Below, in pieces: positions 57,465 to 64,000 of a stretch of 64,000 bases of DNA. The stretch spans positions 30,140,441 through 30,204,440 of the forward strand of contig CM026568.1 in NCBI GenBank assembly GCA_015143295.1, given 5' to 3'. How positions within the stretch are numbered: position 1 is the stretch's first letter; each line of letters begins with the position of its first letter. Under the pieces are notes generated by a model, which saw nothing but the letters and a program-made list of their open reading frames with translations, ran no database searches and was not told the origin of the DNA. Source of the DNA: Tetracentron sinense (Eukaryota; Streptophyta; Magnoliopsida; Trochodendrales; Trochodendraceae). Made by a program: the position numbers and the translations under genes.

Positions 57465-59643
57465 TCTCCCCAATTTGACTTTCAGACATTCTGCTGCAAA
57501 AGTTCCAATTATTATTTAACTAACTACCGAAAGAATTTTACACTTCCGCTCTGTTTGGCTGCCCAAGAAGTTTTTTTATGAAAAAATTAATTATATTTGT
57601 TGGATGGTGTTCAAAGTGGAGGTGTTATGGTGGCGGCAACGATAAAAATGGTGGTAATAGTTGGGGCAAAATATGAAATCGTTTCACCCTAAAATCTAAG
57701 CTTTTTTTTTTGGAAGGAAATAGAATCCTCATTTTGAAATAAAATTGGAGACTGATATTCTTCCAATTTTTTTAGCACAATTTTTTTTTAACCACACTAG
57801 AAAATTAAACTTTCTTTCATTTTATTTTTCTTTTCACTGTATAAATTTGTCATTTGACAACATACATTTTCTTTTGAGAACTGAATACATTGTGCTTTTT
57901 ATCCCTTGGATTGCATTTCCCCTATGACTTCAAATGAACAATTTCCTAACAACTAATATGACAAAGTGCCAAGTTTTTATAAGTCTCAGCAAAATGGACC
58001 CGAACCCTATGTTTTGGCTGCCAAGAAAACAAAATTGGACAAGACTCAACAAAGAATTGTATTGGAAATTCAAAAATTTCTTTTCTTTTCCATGTTTTCC
58101 CCTATTTTCTCAGCAACCAAACAAAGTATAAGAGTCGATTATTTTGCTGAGATCATTTTTAAAAATTACAAATTTTTACCTCAAATTCCCACAAATGTAA
58201 CATTTTATTAAACACTATCAAACTGCTTAAGGTGCATATATTGTCTACACTATCTGACCAGAGAAGATCACCCTGAAAAGAAACTTTTCGAAGTTATTAT
58301 GCTTGCAAAGGCTACTCATAAGAGATTCAACATGAAATAATTTGAGGCACTGGATGAGATAATGTTATACATGCTAAATTTACGCACTGTCACTGCTTGG
58401 AAATATCAAAATTGATACAGAAGAGGTGACCATAAAGAAACAAACTCCCAGAGCTGGTTGGATGCATAAAGCATGGAGTTTGACTACCTTACAATATTTA
58501 TGACCAACAGAATCATGTTTTTGTCAAAGCCCATATGCCATGTGGGTTGAGGCATCAGTTAGGCGTTGCACTCTTTTACCCAACTGACTGTTCCAGAGTG
58601 AAGTAAAATGGCCGCCACAGGTACCTGGCAGTACAGAACACTAATCCCTGCAAATCCGAGAAAAAAAAAAATCAGCCTTCAACAATCATCAAGGGATTAT
58701 TCTAGTAGTATCTCAGGATTCCATACAGGAAATGCAAGATCATGGAAAGCCATTGATAAACAACTATTTTCTTCTACTACATGCCCTAATTTTCTACAGG
58801 ATACACATGTAAAAATAAAGGAGACTATATCCCTTCTTTTAACTTGAATTCCAAAACAATTGCACCAGCAGTTAAGTTACAGGGTCAAGTTGGGATAATC
58901 CTCGGGGATGGTGCCTTAGGTGAGGCACATCCTCTAAACACTATCGTCACACCTTTAGGGCAAGTGAAAGAATCAAATTAAACAAAGGAGAGCATAGGCA
59001 TGTCTCAATTTTCATGTCACTCTATCCTGATTTACACTTTGATGAAAAATCAGTAAAAAAAAAAAAATTTAATTGAGAAGAAACTTGAAGGGTAAGACCT
59101 AATTATTTGTTAATCCAAAACAAAAGAAATTTGATCCCATCCACTCCTAATACGGTCAGACTCGACCACAGGCGGGTAAAAGGATCTAATGGGGGCAATA
59201 CCTCTACACAAGAACTGACTAAAATGATTGTGTAAGTAAACTATTAGTAAACATATAGCAACAATAAAATAAACTAATATTCATGAGATAAGGTGTGAGG
59301 GAAAACAACAAAACTAGGTTAGGACCAAGGGTTTGGTGACAATACATGTAACGTAGAAAACAAAGACCCCAAATTGAAGCTCCAAAAAATAAAAACAAAA
59401 GTTTACATGTTACCAAATATGTGCAATATAATGAATGTATCTACAACAAACAAAAGATTAACAAGAAAATGGTATATTTCGGACATAAGCTCGTCAGGAA
59501 TAGTAACAGAGACACTATTCGGCTATCTGATTCTCATGCATACACAAGAAACTTGAAGAAATGTTCAATTAGTTGTTACATGTTAAACAGAGGGTACAAA
59601 ATATGTACTAAGTCATATATTTATGTCTGCGTGCATGGTAGAG
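57465..59643. other. Intergenic, no gene seen
   Basis: AT-rich sequence with poly-T runs near 57700 and 57780-57790 and a poly-A run near 58663. ORFs up to 106 residues exist, but none has a recognisable domain, codon bias or plausible splice neighbours. Confidence 0.4.
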
Positions 59644-60129
59644 TCAGTGGACCATTTGCTTTTGTATTATCCTATCACGAGAGCGGTTTGGGAGTATTAC
59701 CTCTCTCGAGTAGGAGTGGAATGGGTCTTCCCTTCTTTTGAAACTTCTTATCCTGCTGGATCTTGATTAGTGTGGATGGGGCGCAAAATGCGGTTTGGTC
59801 AGTTCTTCTAGGAGCGATAACTTGATCCCTTTGGAAAGAGAGAAACATGAGAGTCTTTGAGAACTCTCCCTCCTCTATTTCCCATATTTGCTATCGCACT
59901 CGCTCGCTCGCTCATTGTGGATTGGTGTTCCATGTGGCGAGAGGGCAATGATGTAGGGAAAATTCTGAAGTGACTAGCTTTGTTTCCTCTTAGGGCTTTA
60001 TCGTTGTCCTTTTGCTGTTCTTTCTTTTTTGAGTTTACCCTCTTGTAAACTCCCTTTGATTGTTTTTCTTGCTTGTAGTTGTCGTTTTGTTTGTTTGTAT
60101 CTTTGATTACCAATCAAAAATAATAATAA
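59644..60129 (+). pseudogene. 5'-truncated LINE 3' end with short TSD
   Basis: The plus strand starts inside a zf-RVT remnant (VDHLLLYYPITRAVWEYYLSRVGVEWVF, split here by position 59650-59735). It continues with WSLWKERNMRVFENSPSS near 59830-59885 and ends in a 3' tail with (TAA)n at 60119-60129. ATGGTAGAG is repeated directly at 59635-59643 and 60130-60138. The reading frame has stops, so this is a dead insertion. Confidence 0.82.
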
Positions 60130-60138
60130 ATGGTAGAG

Positions 60139-61830
60139 ATTCACTTAGAATGTCATTTTAAATTTTAAAAGAAACAACTCTACATGATGTTATTCAATGA
60201 AAAATATTATCTTTTAGGTTGCAGACCAAGATAGACATTACAAAACCATGTTACCCGCCGACTAATTGATGAGATAAAAAGATTCTCAAAGGGATTTTTT
60301 CTTCTGTGGTAAGAATTAAGATTCTCAGTAGAACTACTAAGACTTAAGATTCTCAGTGGAAATACTTACAGGAAATAGGAAAAGATGCTGATATAAAAAG
60401 CCCTCTTTCTTTAAATGAGAAACCTAGGTAGTGTGTCAAAGGATCAGGTTGATCCAGGATCATCTGATTAAAGGTCCACTCAGTACGGAACTGATCCGAC
60501 CATAACAGATAAGATGGGAACTGAAAAAGAAAGATACATATTGATGATTTTGAGATCCAATCCAATAGAACATTGGTAATTCCTCCTATATAAATGGCTT
60601 TCCCTTGGTGGAAATTACATGATCAAGTGAGAAAAAAGGGAAGGAGGCTGTGGTGCGGCAGCTTGGAATCATAATTTGCACCCAGCTCATACGAGCATCT
60701 TCTCCAAGCCATAATCCACTCTTCCTTGCATAATATCCCTCCTCATTAAGAACATGTTACTCTCCTCATCTGTGGAAGACATGTCAGACCCGTGACAACT
60801 CCAGATGGATTGCTGAAGGAAATTATATTGGAACCTCATAGGACAGGACCCCATAGCATTCAGTACTTCTTAATCAATAGCCTTTTAGTGACTTACTTGC
60901 AGATTGGTTATATCCCTATGACAATAAGCTCATGAACCAATAACTAAGGGCAACCATCAGGCCAAGGTAATGGTACATGCCAAGATCACGATTAAAAAGT
61001 ACCTTATCTGCTAAGATAAACATGAAATACTCTGCTCATCTTGGAGAATCTACCAAAACAACTTCATACTAATTCATGTAAACAGTTGTATAATCTCAGA
61101 CAGATGCTCATCTCAATATTGCACATGTGATTCACATTGTCAGCTCCTTGAAAAACTCATCCCTGGCATTGTCAAATTTTCCACCATAATACTTGGCCTC
61201 CACAAAACTTGACTTGTCATTGTATCAGGTTTGTCAATGTCTCCACTCTTTTCCGGAAACATCCCTATATCTTTTAACGTTACACAAGAAAGAAGCAGCT
61301 GATGGCTGCCACAAGACATGATTCTCGCTTCTTTCCTCAAATTTCCCAACATCCTTGAATACTACACAAGCAAGAACTGACAATCTCCAAATCTGATTGA
61401 ACAACAGACAATGTTTTTCCTTACCAAATATTCTATTTCCTTTTTAAAAAAATTGAGGCTCTGAGCCTCAAAATAATTAACCTTGGGACTGAAGACATCT
61501 ATCCTCCGCTTTTCAAAGGTAGTAACATTGTCAATGCAAGACTATGGTTTCTAATCAATCACAGGAGATACAGTAAAGTCAACCTACAGTTCATTCAGGA
61601 GAAACCATGGTTAAAACTATCACTTGCGGTTTTTCCAGAACATCCTAAAGCTAATTTGGTAATAGTATATGAATGGGACCTTCCTAGTGGTACAGATGAG
61701 ATAGAGCTTATAAGTTAGTAAGAAGAAGGGTGATCAACAGAAAAAGTTAAAATCAAGAGTTCAAGAGTTGAAATCAAGAAGGCCTCCAATATATCCTTGG
61801 CAAGATGGGCTTTGATGTCAAATAGAGGGC
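60139..61830. other. Intergenic, no gene seen
   Basis: No frame with a recognisable domain was found on either strand. Short open frames near 60353-60565 and 61140-61352 (minus) are unsupported. Confidence 0.35.
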
Positions 61831-62163
61831 TTCGATGAGAGCATGTTTTGGATCAATCCGCTTTTCTATTCTCATCAATGGATCTCCCCATGGCTATTTC
61901 ACAATTTCTCGAGGGCAATGTCAGGGCCATCCCCTCTCTCCGCTCTTGTTTATCATGGTCTCTTGAGGCCCTGAGTACAATGATCCAGAGAGCCTCCCCC
62001 TCGTTTTGGGAAGGCTTTTACGTCGGCCGAGGAAATCTCCATATATCCCATCTTCAATTTGCAGATAACATTCTTCTATTTCGTGGCACAACTTGTAGGC
62101 ATAAGGCAATTGACTCTTGTTAAATGCTTATTTCAATGTTTTGAAATGGTGTCGAGACCTAAG

Positions 62164-62782
62164 TAACCAAAGCGTGGAGCGGGAGCACAAGAGTGTCAAA
62201 GTTCAATTTAGGATAGAGTCCGGAGCGCCTGCATATATATAAATAATATTTTAATATTTTATTTTTAAAATTAATAATATATTATAAACCCTAAAGATTG
62301 GTCATACTTAATAAGAATTAAAAGAAAAATCTTGTTGACCTATGACTGAAGTGTGATTGAACTCATGGAGAGTTCAATCATAGTTGCCTTTTATCCATCT
62401 CTCGTAGAATATATAAAAGTAAAAGAAAGTAATGGAAAATGTTTGAATATATATAAGGTGATTTTTTTTTTTTTGAAAAGATACAAGTAAACTAACACAC
62501 TTATCTCTCCTGACATTAACGGTCTCTTCACACTTGATGGTAAGAAACAAAAATGAAATTTTTTTTAAAAAATTGAGCGTTAACCCCTTGAGCGGTAAAA
62601 ATCGGCACTGTTCGTTGTCCTCCTTGCGCATAACATTGGTGAAACAATCATTAGCTTGGAAGATAAGCTTTGTACACTCACCACGCTATGCATAAATAGA
62701 AACCGCGCTCCCGACGAGAATATGCTCTCAAACCGTGAGAGCGGGGGAGCAGGTAGCCTGATTAACGGTTTGAGTAACTAAG
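62164..62782. mobile_element. Insertion inside LINE ORF2, type unknown
   Basis: GTCGAGACCTAAG (62151-62163) and GTCGAGACTAAG (62783-62794) bracket 619 bp that interrupts the LINE coding frame between FEMVS and the following segment. The insert begins TAACCAAAGCG and ends GTAACTAAG. It is AT-rich, with a T12-13 run near 62463 and no frame I recognise. Length and type of the duplication do not settle the class. Confidence 0.6.
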
Positions 62783-62921
62783 GTCGAGACTAAGAATCAG
62801 TTTTGGTAAGAGTGTAGTCTTCGCAACGGGTGAGATCCCTAATCTGGTGGAATTGGCAGCCTGTTCGGGCTGCCCAACAGGCCTCCTTCCAACATCATAT
62901 CTCAGATTACCCTTGGGAGCC

Positions 62922-63085
62922 ATTAGAGTTCCCTGCCTAATGGCTGCCTCCTCCTTTATAGTTTGTGGTGCCTGCAGTTTAGTCTAATTTTTCTAGCACT
63001 TGTAATCTCTCTATCTCTTCTGGTTCACTCCTTGTACTTTTCTTAGATCTTACTAATGAAGCTTTCATTTATCTCTCAAAAAACA
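62922..63085 (+). mobile_element. Short LINE 3'-end insertion with 16-bp TSD
   Basis: A perfect direct repeat ATTACCCTTGGGAGCC (62906-62921 and 63086-63101) flanks 164 bp ending in a short A-rich tail. The body holds a T/C-rich 3' UTR-like sequence ending CTAATGAAGCTTTCATTTATCTCTC, usual for a LINE 3' end. Removing it restores the host LINE frame at RLPLGA|S, which proves insertion into a pre-existing ORF2. Confidence 0.9.
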
Positions 63086-64000
63086 ATTACCCTTGGGAGC
63101 CTCAATTAAAGTCAAATCATTTTGGAGCCCTCCCGGTAATTGAGAGATTTTCTAAAAAACTACAAGGTTGAAAATCGTTGTACCATTCCAAAGGGGATAA
63201 GCTCACTCTAATCAAAATCACCATTTGCAGTCTCCCAATATACTTCTTATCACTGTTCAAGATTCCCGCCTCAATTGCATCTATCATGGAAAGGATGCAA
63301 AGAAAATTCTTATGAAATGAGAAGGTAGTCACAAGGAAATATCATTTAGTGGACTGGAAACCCATCTCCTAGTCAAAGTATGTGGGAGGCCTTAATATCC
63401 ATCCCATAACAATGGTGAACAAGGCACTTCTAGGGAATTAACTTTAGCATTTTGGGGAGGAATAATACAATCTGTGGAGGGCAATGATAGTGGCTCGGCA
63501 TGGGGAGACCAACAATTGGTGCCCTAAGCAAGAGAAGGGTCCTTTGTGAGTAGGTTTGTGGAAGGTCATCTTGCAGTGTTTGGGAAGAATATTCTAAACT
63601 CACTTGTTTCATGGTGGGTAATGGGGAGGGGATCAACTTCTGGGATGATCATTGGAGTGGCCCGTCCCTTCTTAGGAAGATTTTTGGCAATCTCTTCTTG
63701 TTAGCCTTAAATAAGGAGGTTTTCGTGGCCGAGTATTTGGAGTGGCGAGAGGGGACATTCATTTGGACTCCCAAACCGAGGTGCAATTTATTTGACTGGA
63801 AAGTTTAGGACCTTCTGAGATTACTTTCACAAATTCAACATACTACCCCAGGCCCACTTGTTAGGGATAGTCGGGTTTGGTTTTTGGATAACAAGGGGCA
63901 GTTCTCTGTAAGATCTTTTTTACAATCCTTGCAAACTAGGACTCTAAATTTTTCCTATCAAATTGTATGGTACCTCTCGTTACCCTCTAAGGTTGCGTTA

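Larger units (their letters stand above)
61831..64000 (+). pseudogene. Decayed LINE ORF2 (reverse transcriptase to zf-RVT), runs off window
   Basis: In shifting plus-strand frames: the palm region with FSISRG/SPLS-like motifs near 61890-61960; SEALSTMIQRASP-like and GNLHISHLQFADNILLF, the FADD-box region, near 61960-62090; then QLTLVKCLFQCFEMVS to 62157. After an insertion come LPTSYLRLPLGA (interrupted by another insertion), [32 protein letters not shown] and KYVGGLNIHPI near 63190-63400. Then NFWDDHWSGPSLL (from 63638) and, at the window end, WYLSLPSKVAL, the zf-RVT start. Many stops and shifts; inactive. Confidence 0.88.

Noticed and set aside
59808..60113. 101-codon minus-strand ORF
   Set aside because: It lies antisense within a plus-strand LINE 3' end with a TSD.
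60640..61400. Possible retrotransposon polyprotein on the minus strand
   Set aside because: Translated pieces did not contain any motif I could name; left as unannotated intergenic DNA.
1..64000. CRISPR arrays, operons, ribosome-binding sites, rRNA or tRNA genes
   Set aside because: Plant nuclear DNA. No CRISPR-like regular spacing, and tRNA-like segments seen are SINE heads that lack a complete cloverleaf.

Overview
The window is nuclear DNA of a flowering plant, probably a dicot. It is AT-rich, its genes carry GT-AG introns, and it holds plant-type proteins: a dehydrin, a thylakoid-lumen cyclophilin, a C-group Raf-like kinase and a plant SAMHD1/VENOSA4-type HD phosphohydrolase. Transposable elements of almost every plant class surround and interrupt these genes. 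I could not fix the species; an early-diverging eudicot is a guess.

Layout. 1-7.3 kb is intergenic: degenerate minisatellite, a SINE with target-site duplication (TSD), and fold-back elements. 7.36-11.65 kb (+) is a two-exon dehydrin of about 751 residues, far longer than usual because exon 2 holds two tandem protein repeat arrays. 12.5-17.76 kb (+) is a seven-exon CYP38/TLP40 gene (446 aa). 20.46-23.89 kb (-) is a six-exon Raf-like kinase (360 aa), convergent with CYP38. 24-31.5 kb is intergenic and rich in SINEs and MITEs. 31.54-55.91 kb (-) is a 19-exon VEN4/SAMHD1-like gene (471 aa) stretched over 24 kb, mainly by a 13-kb third intron. 56-64 kb is intergenic: a hAT element, a LINE 3' end, and a decayed LINE ORF2 with two nested insertions that runs off the window.

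Mobile DNA is the main theme. Element edges could often be set by eye from TSDs: 9 bp for Mutator-like MITEs (6629-7006, 7696-8027, 26700-26837), 8 bp for hAT-type elements (8061-8852, 15969-16936, 27085-27262, 34364-34686, 45199-48248, 56925-57456), and longer ones for SINE/LINE insertions. The dehydrin first exon lies between two copies of one Mutator-like MITE whose inverted arms carry ACGTG cores. One hAT family occupies both a CYP38 intron and a VEN4 intron; the VEN4 copy contains a non-LTR ORF1 remnant.

The four genes are independent units, not an operon or cluster: a stress-protective disordered protein, a photosystem II assembly factor, a signalling kinase and a dNTP-pool enzyme. Exon coordinates were set by hand from splice signals, reading-phase continuity and remembered family sequences. 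In all four genes every exon junction keeps the frame. I found no convincing previously unknown system; the repeat-expanded dehydrin and its MITE setting are the most unusual items.
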